From: Clostridium sp. OS1-26
GTDB taxonomy: Bacteria; Bacillota; Clostridia; Clostridiales; Clostridiaceae
Direction: 5' to 3'
Assembly: GCF_030915445.1 (NCBI RefSeq)
Contig: NZ_CP133264.1
Span: forward strand, 248,001 to 312,000
Length of the DNA stretch: 64,000 bases
Shown: piece after piece, positions 18,197 to 27,334 of the stretch
Numbering within the stretch: position 1 is the first letter of the stretch
Layout: every line of letters begins with the position of its first letter
The notes under the pieces: model-generated
What the model was told of the DNA's origin: nothing
Seen by the model: the letters and a program-made list of their open reading frames with translations, nothing else
The model's database searches: none
Program-made: the position numbers and the translations under genes

Positions 18197-19789
18197 TCAC
18201 CTCTCATCCTCTGCTAACCATGATTTCACAATATCTGCAACTTGTTCAGGTTTTTCTTTAGCATATTTCTTTATTTCATTTTCGATATGAGTCTTTTCAT
18301 CTTCTGTCTCGAAGTCTATAGGTTTAAACTTAGGATGTCCACCTGCAGCATCCATTTCATCACCTATGATAACATCAATGCCTTGAGATTGAAGTTCTTC
18401 TTCAAACAGTTCCTCTTCTTCTTTCTTTTTCCTTCTCCATGCTATAAATCCTGCTGTTGCTGCTGCTAATAATATAGCTCCTACAATTCCTGCTATTATA
18501 TAAGTCTTACGTTTTGCAACATCCTGAGCAGCTTTGTTCATAGCATCTAAATCTTTCTTAACATCATCCTTTGATTTAGTATCGAAAGGAATTCCTTCTA
18601 CACTTATGCTATCTCCTCTATTATTATCAAAACCTATAGCAGATACAGCAAGATTTTTTACAGAAGTTATTGTTGCTGGATCTACATTTCCGTCTAATGC
18701 TATAGATGCTGTTAACCTCTTAACTGCTCCTGGAGCCTTTATAGTTTTTTGCTCAACCTTTGGTACATTGTAATTTTTCGTACTTTCTTCATGAGTTGAA
18801 ATTCCATTATTATTATTGTTATTTGCAGTCGTATTAGTCATATTATTATCTACTGGGCTATTAGAGGCTCTTGTATTTGGAGTTGTGGAACTATCCTTTA
18901 CATTATGCTCACTAACTACAACGCTTTTTGGGTCATAGGTTACAGAATCCTGCTGCACTGCATCAAAATCTAAGTCTGCATTTACCTTTACTTTAACCTT
19001 GTCCTTTCCATAAACTGCCTCAAGCATGCTAAGCAATCTTTTTTCCACATCTTTTTCGTACTGCTGTTTTAACTGCTGTTGCTTTTCTGCAGGCGTTGTA
19101 GAATTTGACATATCTTTATTATTGTTAAATAAGTCTTTAGAAAGTAGATTCATCTTGTCATCTATTACTTCTACATTTTCTTTTGGTATATTTTTAACAC
19201 TTCCAGATATTAAAGAAACAATTGATTTTACCTGATCTTCACTTAGTTTTGCTCCTGACTTTAGCTTTATTGTAACAGAAGCTTTTCCGGGATCTGTGTC
19301 TTTAACAAAAGCTGTATCATCTGGCAAAACAATATGAACTCTGGCATTTTCTACTTCATCAAAACCCTTTATTGTTCTTTCCAACTCTCCTTGAAGAGCC
19401 CTTTGATAATTTATTTTCATCTCCTGGTCTGTAGACCCAAATTTACTTTTATCCAAAAGCTCAAAGCCTTGACTTCCATTTGTTAATGGTACATCTGCCA
19501 GCATTTGCATTCTTAGCTTGTCCACTTGATCTTTAGGAACTAAAATAGAATTCCCACTTACTTTTGCATCAATTTTTTGATCTTGAAGTTTTTTATAAAC
19601 TGCAGCAGAATCAGTAGGATCCATATTGGAAAACAAAACATCATATTTTGTTTTGCCTAATGATATACTTAAAAATACTATTGATGCTATAATTCCTGAA
19701 ACAATTATTCCATAGGCTATTTTTTTATTTCTGCTGAGCCCTTTCCATTTTTCCACCAAATTTTTTAATAACTGTGATAGCTTACCCAT
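18197..19789 (-). CDS. fliF: flagellar MS-ring protein FliF
   Basis: 530 residues with two membrane helices (about 24-46 and 430-451). Between them lie the secretin-like ring-building domains, including GELERTIKGFDEVENARVHI and SVTIKLKSGAKLSEDQVKSI, plus a low-complexity Asn/Thr loop (about 300-340). The cytoplasmic tail (452-530) ends in KEKPEQVADIVKSWL, the FliG-binding segment. FliF is the base on which the motor and export gate assemble. The ATG start follows AAGGAGTG. Confidence 0.97.
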   Translation of the reverse strand: MGKLSQLLKNLVEKWKGLSRNKKIAYGIIVSGIIASIVFLSISLGKTKYDVLFSNMDPTDSAAVYKKLQDQKIDAKVSGNSILVPKDQVDKLRMQMLADVPLTNGSQGFELLDKSKFGSTDQEMKINYQRALQGELERTIKGFDEVENARVHIVLPDDTAFVKDTDPGKASVTIKLKSGAKLSEDQVKSIVSLISGSVKNIPKENVEVIDDKMNLLSKDLFNNNKDMSNSTTPAEKQQQLKQQYEKDVEKRLLSMLEAVYGKDKVKVKVNADLDFDAVQQDSVTYDPKSVVVSEHNVKDSSTTPNTRASNSPVDNNMTNTTANNNNNNGISTHEESTKNYNVPKVEQKTIKAPGAVKRLTASIALDGNVDPATITSVKNLAVSAIGFDNNRGDSISVEGIPFDTKSKDDVKKDLDAMNKAAQDVAKRKTYIIAGIVGAILLAAATAGFIAWRRKKKEEEELFEEELQSQGIDVIIGDEMDAAGGHPKFKPIDFETEDEKTHIENEIKKYAKEKPEQVADIVKSWLAEDER

Positions 19790-19806
19790 TAATCTAGCAC
19801 TCCTTA

Positions 19807-20109
19807 TTATAACTGTGTTCTACTTAATTCTTGGTAGGCCTCCACAAATTTGTTTCTAATTTGCACTGCCAATTCTAATGACATTTTAGCTTCTTCTGTA
19901 TCTAACATAACCTTATGTATATCAGTATCTTCACCTGAAATAAACTTTTGCGTTGAATTCTCAGCATTAAGTTGCTTAGCATTAACATCATCAAGCTTTT
20001 CTTTTAAAATATCTCCAAATCCACTTCCTGCACTTTCCTCTTGATTGTTTTGCTTATTTCCAATTTTCTCAAAGATTTTATTATCTGGTACAAATTCATT
20101 TATTCTCAT
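19807..20109 (-). CDS. fliE: flagellar hook-basal body protein FliE
   Basis: 100 residues, the usual size. The C-terminal helix (VMLDTEEAKMSLELAVQIRNKFVEAYQELSRTQL, about 67-100) is the conserved FliE core. It joins the MS ring to the rod. It lies 13 bases after flgC and 17 before fliF, the order seen in most Firmicutes. Confidence 0.96.
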   Translation of the reverse strand: MRINEFVPDNKIFEKIGNKQNNQEESAGSGFGDILKEKLDDVNAKQLNAENSTQKFISGEDTDIHKVMLDTEEAKMSLELAVQIRNKFVEAYQELSRTQL

Positions 20110-20122
20110 AATTCACTTCTCC

Positions 20123-20557
20123 TTATCTGCCAATTTCTAGAGCCTTTAAAAACATGCTTTTTTCTGAATTAACAGCACTAACATTTGCTTCGTAAGCTCT
20201 TGTAGCTACTATCATATCTGCCATTTCATTAAGTATATTTACATTTGGCATTGTTACATATCCTTGAACATCCGCATCCGGATTAGAAGGATCATAAACC
20301 CTTCTCATAGGAGAGTTATCTTCTTCGATTCCAACTGCTTTTACTCCCGTTGGTACATCTTCGTATCTTCCAGTTTGCTTATTTAATTCATTATTTAAAT
20401 TTTCTTGAAAAACTGCAACCTTTCTCTTATATGGTTGTCCATCTGCTCCCCTTGTAGTATTAACATTTGCTATATTTGAAGCTATAGTATCCATCCTAAG
20501 TCTTTCTGCTGAAAGTCCACTTGAACTTATTCTTAAAGTGTTAAATGCTTTTAACAT
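20123..20557 (-). CDS. flgC: flagellar proximal rod protein FlgC
   Basis: 144 residues with the rod-family N terminus ([20 protein letters not shown], then NIANVNTT) and C terminus ([20 protein letters not shown]). The middle [10 protein letters not shown] is typical for FlgC. It follows flgB by 24 bases. Confidence 0.97.
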   Translation of the reverse strand: MLKAFNTLRISSSGLSAERLRMDTIASNIANVNTTRGADGQPYKRKVAVFQENLNNELNKQTGRYEDVPTGVKAVGIEEDNSPMRRVYDPSNPDADVQGYVTMPNVNILNEMADMIVATRAYEANVSAVNSEKSMFLKALEIGR

Positions 20558-20581
20558 TTATTTTTATCCCCCTTCTTTATA

Positions 20582-20983
20582 TTACTTTCCATTAACCACA
20601 TATCTTTCCATAGACAATCTACTGTTAATCTGACTTATTAATGCATTATACATTAATGTATTTGCTGCTTGATTTGTCTCCTCATTCTCTATATCCACGT
20701 TATTTCCATCTTCTCTTATGCTGGAGCTTTTATCCGTTTCCACCTTAATTTCTCCATACTCACTTCCATACTTCATATGCTTTTCATCACTAGTCTTAAG
20801 TTCCAGATCATCTATACTTCGATTAAGTGACTCTTCAAAGGTTACATACTGCCTTTTATATCCTTTGGTATTTATGTTGGCAATGTTGTTCGAAATAGCC
20901 CTACTCCTTGTAGAAGAAGCATCTAAAGACTTTTTCATTAAATTATAAGTTACTTGGTCTTTTGACATATTTTGTATATTCAA
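20582..20983 (-). CDS. flgB: flagellar proximal rod protein FlgB
   Basis: 133 residues with DASSTRSRAISNNIANINT near the N terminus and a C-terminal helix with NTLMYNALISQINSRLSMER, both typical of FlgB. It is the first gene of the fla operon, and the long upstream gap should hold the operon promoter. The start is probably TTG 20983, with AGGGG eight bases upstream. An ATG five codons further on (20968) lacks its own ribosome site. Confidence 0.95.
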   Translation of the reverse strand: MNIQNMSKDQVTYNLMKKSLDASSTRSRAISNNIANINTKGYKRQYVTFEESLNRSIDDLELKTSDEKHMKYGSEYGEIKVETDKSSSIREDGNNVDIENEETNQAANTLMYNALISQINSRLSMERYVVNGK

Positions 20984-21395
20984 CTCATCAACCCCTATAT
21001 TTCATAAATTATACTCAACTTTATATATAATTAGACATTTAGAATAAAATTCCTGCTTAAATTAAAAAAAAATTTAATCTAATTTTATTTTATATTAAAC
21101 TTGTATTTTGTTATTAATTTTTATGTTACTATCCTAGTTATAATTAATTATATAATAGTACTTATCGCTTGTGTTAATATATTTTTAAAAATTATTTAAA
21201 AGTATATTAATAATTTAATGATTTATTGGTTTATTGCTTCATTGATTTAACTCCAAATTTTTACATAAAATTATTATTATTTAATTTTGTCCTTATTATT
21301 ATACAATAGATTAGCATATTTTGTCATGAATATTCAATAAGTATTTAATCAATATTTAATCTAACATATAATTAATTTATTATATTTTTTAAAAT

Positions 21396-21456
21396 AAAAA
21401 CAGTCATCAACTTTTAGTTTTTGTTTATGTATCTAAAAGTTGATAACTGTTTTTTA
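21396..21456 (-). terminator. intrinsic terminator after the second flagellin gene
   Basis: A long stem (AAACAGTCATCAACTTTTAG pairing with its near-complement 21433-21452) is followed on the minus strand by TTTTTATTTT. A T-run on the plus-strand side makes it able to work both ways. It lies about 130 bases after the flagellin stop. Confidence 0.8.
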
Positions 21457-21520
21457 TAAACTTAATATATGAAACTCCTTCTCCTATTGTCGAATGAGTA
21501 AGCGACCATCTCAAAATCAT

Positions 21521-21580
21521 AGATTTTGGATGCCTGCTTAAGATTTGGGATATCTACTTAAGATTTTGTATGTCTGCTTA
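21521..21580. repeat. three tandem 20-bp units just after the flagellin gene
   Basis: Units at 21521-21540, 21541-21560 and 21561-21580 share the pattern AGATTTTGGATNTCTGCTTA with a few differences. The first unit and its left flank (21498-21540) also match, at about 35 of 43 positions, a reverse-complement segment inside the foldback element at about 34462-34504. The array ends five bases before the flagellin stop codon. Confidence 0.8.
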
Positions 21581-21585
21581 TATGA

Positions 21586-22482
21586 TTAGCGGCTTTTTAA
21601 ATTTTCCAATATTCTAAGAACATCCTGTGGAAATTTGTTTGATTGTGCCATCATTGCACTTCCAGCTTCTAGCAATATATTATCCTTGGTAAATTTAATC
21701 ATTTCTTCAGCTATATCCGCATCTCTGAGATTGCTGTCAGCACCTTCCATTCTATCTGAAATCTCACTTACATTATCCATAGTATCCTCAAATCTATTTT
21801 CCAGTGCGCCATATTTACTTCTTACAGAAATGGTTTTATCAAGAGCATTGTTCAAAATACTTAATGCATCATCAATAGATTTTCCACCGCTTTCAATATT
21901 AACATCTTTAAGACTCTTTCCTGCAAGAACTCCATCTTTTACTTTAAGCTCTCCTGGTGATAGATCATAAATTGGGATCTTTACACTTTCTCCAGCATTG
22001 GCACCTACAGGCATATCTAGTTCTACAAACTCTCCATCACCTGATACTGTACCTTCATTCAATTTAGTCTTATTTAAAAGGCTTTTCCCATTAAATTCTG
22101 TACAATCTACTATACTTCCAATTCCCTCTACCATCTGATTAATTTCATTTTGTATAACTTTTCTATCTCCATCTGTGCTAGAGCCACTTCCACTTTGTAC
22201 AACAAGCTCTCTTATTCTTTGAAGCATCTGAGTTGCACTGTCAAGGCCACCTTCAGCTGATTGAAGCATACTTATACCATCTTGACTATTTTTCCCTGCC
22301 ATTTGAAGTCCTCTTATCTGCATTCTCGTTCTTTCACTTTGTGCTATGACATTAGGATCATCCTTCGCATTATTAACCTTATAACCTGTTGATATTTTAT
22401 TCATTGCAGAACTTTGGCTTTCTAGGGTTCTTTTATGTGTCATATATATATTTAATGAAGCCATATTGTGACTTAGTCTCAT
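21586..22482 (-). CDS. flagellin paralogue
   Basis: 298 residues. The N-terminal D0/D1 helices (MRLSHNMASLNIYMTHKRTL, then ISTGYKVNNAKDDPNVIAQS) and C-terminal D0/D1 helices (DSNLRDADIAEEMIKFTKDN, then LEAGSAMMAQSN) are present with a short variable middle. It departs from the classical flagellin N terminus (INTN, NPAG motifs replaced by NASL, DPNV), so it may be a minor or specialised filament subunit. The ATG follows GGAGTGAT. It stands alone between an extended -10 promoter and a terminator. Confidence 0.88.
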   Translation of the reverse strand: MRLSHNMASLNIYMTHKRTLESQSSAMNKISTGYKVNNAKDDPNVIAQSERTRMQIRGLQMAGKNSQDGISMLQSAEGGLDSATQMLQRIRELVVQSGSGSSTDGDRKVIQNEINQMVEGIGSIVDCTEFNGKSLLNKTKLNEGTVSGDGEFVELDMPVGANAGESVKIPIYDLSPGELKVKDGVLAGKSLKDVNIESGGKSIDDALSILNNALDKTISVRSKYGALENRFEDTMDNVSEISDRMEGADSNLRDADIAEEMIKFTKDNILLEAGSAMMAQSNKFPQDVLRILENLKSR

Positions 22483-22529
22483 ATTATCACTCCAAACCTA
22501 TTTTTTTACATATTTACATTAGATCTTAC

Positions 22530-22538
22530 ACTATACCA
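22530..22538 (-). promoter_or_regulatory. extended -10 promoter element before the flagellin paralogue
   Basis: The minus strand reads ATGGTATAGTG about 50 bases before the start codon: a TGG-extended -10 (TATAGT). No clear -35 and no convincing sigma-28 box (TAAA with CCGATA) were seen. The same ATGGTATARTG arrangement precedes the main flagellin. Confidence 0.4.
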
Positions 22539-22583
22539 TTTTTTGCCCAATAGCTATTATCTTGAATAAAAAGTATAAACTTA

Positions 22584-23267
22584 TTACTCTGCATTGTTAA
22601 TTTTTACACTTAAGTTGTTTCTTGACTGACTTACATCTAATGTTCCTTTTCCAATTACAGTAATACCATCGCTACCATAAAAATATATTGTTGCACTGCT
22701 TGCATTTATCGCAGAAACTGCTTTATCATCTATTGCAAAAACTTTATCATTTCCATCTATTTTAAATTTCTTTATCTGTGGAAGATCGGTTGTATTAATA
22801 GCTATCTGTTTTAATGCTGGAATAATTGGAGAAACAACTACATTTATATTAGCAGAGTAGTTACTTTTACTTAGATCCATAACCGTAAAATTCATAACTG
22901 CCTTTCTATTTGGATTTTTACCCGTTCTAGATCTTATGCTTTTATCTACTAAAATTTCATAATTGTGTTCTAATTTATATCCCTGTGAAGGCGCATTGAT
23001 TTTTATTGTATTCACATCATCACTAGGTAATACAGTCACCTGTTGTACTGTTCCATCAGTTATATCTTTTACTTGAACAACCCCTGATAAATAATTAGTG
23101 TCCACAGCTGAGTTAAATCTAATTATCCAATTTTTATATGTATTAGTGATAATTTTATCATTTATTCGATTTATATCATTATCATAGGCTAATGCTGCTG
23201 TAGGAGTTAAAGTTGAAGCCATAACAAAGCCCATTATTAAAGTCGCTAATTTTTTATTAAGTTTCAT
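22584..23267 (-). CDS. secreted protein with Ig-like domain
   Basis: 227 residues. A signal peptide is clear (MKLNKKLATLIMGFVMASTL, cut near ALAYD). Residues about 40-135 look like an SbsA-type bacterial Ig-like domain: WIIRFNSAVD, a kinked middle and YEILVDKSIRSRTGKN. The C-terminal half has alternating strands and no recognised family. It is probably exported to the cell surface or medium. It has no wall-anchor motif. It is the last of three neighbouring secreted-protein genes, separated from the next by a strong terminator. Confidence 0.65.
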   Translation of the reverse strand: MKLNKKLATLIMGFVMASTLTPTAALAYDNDINRINDKIITNTYKNWIIRFNSAVDTNYLSGVVQVKDITDGTVQQVTVLPSDDVNTIKINAPSQGYKLEHNYEILVDKSIRSRTGKNPNRKAVMNFTVMDLSKSNYSANINVVVSPIIPALKQIAINTTDLPQIKKFKIDGNDKVFAIDDKAVSAINASSATIYFYGSDGITVIGKGTLDVSQSRNNLSVKINNAE

Positions 23268-23393
23268 TTTTTCACCGGACCTTCCTTATTAATATATATT
23301 AAATAAACTAACATATTTTTTATAATTATCGTTTTTCTTCATTATATCTTTACAGGCTATCTTGTTTCATTCTAACTACTCTAATACTTTTTT

Positions 23394-23427
23394 AAAAAAG
23401 CAGCAGGATATCCTACTGCTTTTTTAG
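23394..23427 (-). terminator. strong bidirectional intrinsic terminator
   Basis: AAAAAAGCAG and CTGCTTTTTT arms flank an AGGATATCCT inner stem, with a T-run on both strands. It lies 13 bases after the stop of the 1293-residue gene. Confidence 0.85.
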
Positions 23428-23439
23428 ATATATGGGTAT

Positions 23440-26400
23440 CTATGGTTTTATTGGTATTGTTATAGTTCTTACGTCTATAGAGTTGTTAGTCATTAATGTA
23501 TCAGCGCTTACACCATTACCATTTAAGTCAATACCTATATTACAATTATTGATTATATTCCAATAATCTCTTGCAATTCCACCTATAATACCACTAAATC
23601 CTGATCCAAGTTTAATAGCTGATTCGTTGTTTTGATTATAGTTTGTAAATGTATTTCCTTGCAGAGTTACACTTCCACTTACCTTTACTGCACCAGTTTC
23701 AGAACTATTATTACTATTACCAGTGAAATAGCTGTTTGTTATGGATCCACTAGTTATTACTACAGCATTATTCACAACATTTGATGGTAAGAACTTAGAA
23801 TTATTAATTGTTACAGTTCCTGCACTTTGATTAATTACAGAAGTACCCTTAATTGAATCAAAGGCTACTCCATCTAAAGTTAATGAACCACCTGAAACTG
23901 TAATTAAATTGCCATTTGCTCCATTGCCCTTAACGGTTAAATTCTTAAGATTCAAATTAGCAAATCCTGAACCACCATCTACTGCTGCTAAGTTACTTGA
24001 AATATTTAATACAGAAGTCAAGTCTTGTCCTATTATAGTCAACTTCTTTGAAGCTGTAACTGGTAAAGTATTTAAATTATAGCTTCCGCCTATACCTACA
24101 AGTTTAATCACTCTAATATAACCTGAATTAATTGCATTTGCTAATTCAGCAGTATTTTTTACAGTAATAACTGGTTGATTTGTTATATTGACATTTACAT
24201 TACCTTGTATGTTGCTGCCATCAGTTGTAGTTGCAACTACATTTACAACTCCATTTTCGTAACCTGTTAATACTGCATGAGTGCCGTCTGTTTGTTGAAT
24301 TGAAGCAATATTAGTAGCTTGACCTCTTGAATCTACTACCCTCCAGGTTACTGGAACTGAAGATTTCAAGTTGATCACGTTTCCAGTATTAGTAATTGTT
24401 CCATTAGTATCATCTACTGTTGCTGGAGTGGTTATTGCTAGATTTGTGCTTGTACCTGCTAAGTCTGTTACCTTAACCTGAACTACTTCTAAACTTGCTA
24501 AAGTGCTTTGAGTAGGTTTAATTCTAACCTGAATAGCATATAAATTTGGGAATCCTCCACTAATACTAGTAGTATTGTTAGTACAATCAATCCAAGTTGT
24601 GCCTCCATCTAAAGAATATTGTTGTCTGTCAGTAGTTCCTCTTATCACTCTAGCAGCTTCATCAAAGGTTATTCCATATGGTGCTGGAATTCTTGGATTA
24701 ATTACAAATGAAGTAGCCTGACTTGCTGGGCTGCCTTGCTTTCTAAAGAATACTTTTGCTCCGTTTCCGCCAAATCTCAAATTAGCAGATGGAACAGTAA
24801 TCCAACTATTAGCTGAGTTACCATTTAAGGTTAATATTTTTGTACTAGAATTATACGTACCATATGTTGAAGGTAGTGGATTACTACCAGTAGAAGCTAA
24901 ATCATACCAATTGCTATCATCATTACTTGCTCTGTTAATATCTGTCTGGCTGCCAACATAAACTTGGTAAGTATCCTCTGCTGTTATTTGAATTCCTTTA
25001 ATGGTAATTGTATCATTAGCTGTATTATAAATTAACTGTGTATTTGCTAAATTCCAAGCGGCTATAGTTGGAGCTGGTCCTCTTTCTGGTCCAAAGTTTA
25101 CAAATAACGGAGAACCTTCAGCCTTACCAGGTTTTGTTACAGTAACTTTTACTGAACCAGCGTTTACTCCAAAGTCTAGGCCTCCTATAACTACCCCGCC
25201 AGTAGCATCTACTGTAGCAGTCTTAGCCACTTTACTCGTATTTCCTACAGTATAAACTTTAACTACATCACCGCTTGACAAAGCACCAGTATCTATTACA
25301 ACACTGTCATTTTTGCCGACTTCATTGTAAGCATGTGTGTTACCACTATTAATACCTGAAAGCGTAGCTATTGCTAAATTTATAGTTACTTTATTTCCAT
25401 AACCTAATACAGTACCACTATAAGTATAAATTCCATTTTTCGCCTTAGGCACTGTGATATCCCATTTTACAGGCACCTGTTGTATTGTTCCATCACTCAT
25501 TATAGCCGGAATTTTATCTGGTAGATATCTTAAAACATCTATTTTATCAATAGTTTTTGATGAATCGCTGTAATCTGTATATACCATTGGTATTGCATCT
25601 ATTTTAGATATTTTTAAATTAGCTTTAGGCTTTGTTATTGCTATAGGTTTTGGAAGTGTAGTTCCTGTTAAGGAATCTGCAGTAATCATAAACATTTTAC
25701 CTGATTTTAAATAGTAAACATCATCCTTTAATCCATTATAAGAATATACAAATATAGCATCAACACTATCATTGCTTATTTTTTGTGCAACTCCGCCATT
25801 TGCGCCAACCTTATATAGCTTACCACCATCTACTAAACTCTTATAATATATAGAACCATTAGATACATTTATATTTGCTATCTTATCAGTTACAAGCCCA
25901 TTGGTGGTTTGTACACTTATCTTAATTGGATTGTATGGATCTCCAGAACGATACACATTTCCATCATTGCTAGAGTAATAAGCCACACTGGAATTTACTG
26001 ATACATTTACATAGTTAGCTGCATTACTCTTCCCTAAGTCATCGACTTTGCCTCTATTACCATAGGTATCAATTTTATAGAGATTTTTGCTGTCACTTAT
26101 GTTACTGTAGTAGAGATTATTGCCAGCACCTAATACTAAATATGCAGCCTCATCATCACTTAACTTTGTTGAGTTTCCAGCAGAATCTAAAGAATAAATT
26201 CTGCCTCTATCTGAAGCATTTACATAATATACCTTATCGTCTAATACATTCAAATAAGTACCCTTATTATCACTTATTTTTTGACGTTGAGTTCCATCAT
26301 TTTTTACCTTGTATATTTTCCCTGAATCTGAATAATTACAATAGTATATCCAATCTCCATAAACAGTTATATAACCGGAATTATCATCACATATTGAATA

Positions 26401-27321
26401 GTTTTCCGTTCCTGCTTCATTTTTCTTATATATTTTATTTCCATCACCAGTGTTTACATAATAAATATAGTTTGTATCACAATCTAAATATCCGCCATTA
26501 CTTGTATTTCCTAAGACTACATATCTTGATAAAATCGGTGTTATAGGATTGGATACTGTGTTAAACTTTATTGTTTTTACAGCAAAACCTGAAATTGCTG
26601 CTGAACTAGTAGTGCTGGTTAATAAATCGCTTGCCTTTAATGATGCATCGGCTATCTTAGTTCTCATATCACTTGAATAGATATATAATGGAATAACCGC
26701 ACTAGAATTTGAAACAAATGTGCTTGTATCAATCATATAGCTAAGATTAGTCTTAAAGGGAGAAACGTTAGTTCCAGCAGCCCCTATGCTATAATATGCT
26801 GCACCAGGTACTCCTACTACTTGATCAACCTTAAAAGTATAAAGATATAAAGATCCAGCTACATTTTTTGAATCTATTTCTAAAGTAATATATTGGTTTT
26901 GGGTGTTGTTTGAACCTTGTCCTATATCAGAACTACTTTTATATTGATTATTTTGATTTACCCAATAATCGCTAACTGCAGTACTGTTTCCTTGATAGTA
27001 ATTTATTCTACCTCCAGTTTTATTAACTAAATCAGCTTCACCCATCGTTTGTCCATTAAAAACATCTTTAACAATTGTAGGTGTACCACTGCTGTCACTT
27101 TTCACATAATACATATTATTCATATTGTTTGCTACATAGTTTGCAAAGTCAGGATCACTAAATCTACCTGTCAATGAATTTATATCACTTGTATTTGAGC
27201 TGACATCAAAAGCTCTATTCCCTATTATTAACACTTCCTTGTTAGCTGGAAAGGCATATACCGCTGAAGAAGTTCCCAGAGCAACTGCTACAGCCAGTAA
27301 TAACATTTTAGTTTTTTTCAT
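23440..27321 (-). CDS. large secreted multidomain surface protein
   Basis: 1293 residues. A signal peptide (cut near AVYA) is followed by about 240 residues with no recognised domain. Then come six to seven repeats of a YYVN/YYCN-type motif (about 272-555), matching the DUF5050 beta-propeller-like family. An Ig-like Big_4-type domain (about 575-660, VKWDITVPKAKNGIYTYSG) follows, then several beta-rich segments. The C terminus (about 1090-1293) has Asn/Gly-rich ladder repeats like a right-handed beta helix. No sortase motif, SLH or CWB2 repeat is seen, so attachment is unclear. The neighbouring gene 14 bases upstream encodes a CWB2 protein with the same Ig domains, so the two probably work together on the surface. 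Confidence 0.7.
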   Translation of the reverse strand: MKKTKMLLLAVAVALGTSSAVYAFPANKEVLIIGNRAFDVSSNTSDINSLTGRFSDPDFANYVANNMNNMYYVKSDSSGTPTIVKDVFNGQTMGEADLVNKTGGRINYYQGNSTAVSDYWVNQNNQYKSSSDIGQGSNNTQNQYITLEIDSKNVAGSLYLYTFKVDQVVGVPGAAYYSIGAAGTNVSPFKTNLSYMIDTSTFVSNSSAVIPLYIYSSDMRTKIADASLKASDLLTSTTSSAAISGFAVKTIKFNTVSNPITPILSRYVVLGNTSNGGYLDCDTNYIYYVNTGDGNKIYKKNEAGTENYSICDDNSGYITVYGDWIYYCNYSDSGKIYKVKNDGTQRQKISDNKGTYLNVLDDKVYYVNASDRGRIYSLDSAGNSTKLSDDEAAYLVLGAGNNLYYSNISDSKNLYKIDTYGNRGKVDDLGKSNAANYVNVSVNSSVAYYSSNDGNVYRSGDPYNPIKISVQTTNGLVTDKIANINVSNGSIYYKSLVDGGKLYKVGANGGVAQKISNDSVDAIFVYSYNGLKDDVYYLKSGKMFMITADSLTGTTLPKPIAITKPKANLKISKIDAIPMVYTDYSDSSKTIDKIDVLRYLPDKIPAIMSDGTIQQVPVKWDITVPKAKNGIYTYSGTVLGYGNKVTINLAIATLSGINSGNTHAYNEVGKNDSVVIDTGALSSGDVVKVYTVGNTSKVAKTATVDATGGVVIGGLDFGVNAGSVKVTVTKPGKAEGSPLFVNFGPERGPAPTIAAWNLANTQLIYNTANDTITIKGIQITAEDTYQVYVGSQTDINRASNDDSNWYDLASTGSNPLPSTYGTYNSSTKILTLNGNSANSWITVPSANLRFGGNGAKVFFRKQGSPASQATSFVINPRIPAPYGITFDEAARVIRGTTDRQQYSLDGGTTWIDCTNNTTSISGGFPNLYAIQVRIKPTQSTLASLEVVQVKVTDLAGTSTNLAITTPATVDDTNGTITNTGNVINLKSSVPVTWRVVDSRGQATNIASIQQTDGTHAVLTGYENGVVNVVATTTDGSNIQGNVNVNITNQPVITVKNTAELANAINSGYIRVIKLVGIGGSYNLNTLPVTASKKLTIIGQDLTSVLNISSNLAAVDGGSGFANLNLKNLTVKGNGANGNLITVSGGSLTLDGVAFDSIKGTSVINQSAGTVTINNSKFLPSNVVNNAVVITSGSITNSYFTGNSNNSSETGAVKVSGSVTLQGNTFTNYNQNNESAIKLGSGFSGIIGGIARDYWNIINNCNIGIDLNGNGVSADTLMTNNSIDVRTITIPIKP

Positions 27322-27334
27322 ATTTTACCTCCTT

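Larger units (their letters stand above)
20984..21585. promoter_or_regulatory. 602-bp AT-rich gap, probable fla operon promoter region
   Basis: No coding frame is evident. On the minus strand a TATAAT-like -10 (21008-21013) lies about 25 bases before the flgB start, without a good -35 box. The rest is very AT-rich, with poly-A/T runs that could bend DNA. The right part holds the flagellin terminator and a tandem repeat listed separately. The promoter call is tentative. Confidence 0.4.

Noticed and set aside
21521..21580. CRISPR-like array
   Set aside because: The three units are directly adjacent with no spacers, and no cas genes are nearby.
26142..26546. 134-codon plus-strand frame inside the large secreted protein gene
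   Set aside because: Its His/Tyr/Leu-rich sequence is the antisense of repeated YYVN-type motifs. No ribosome site or domain supports it.
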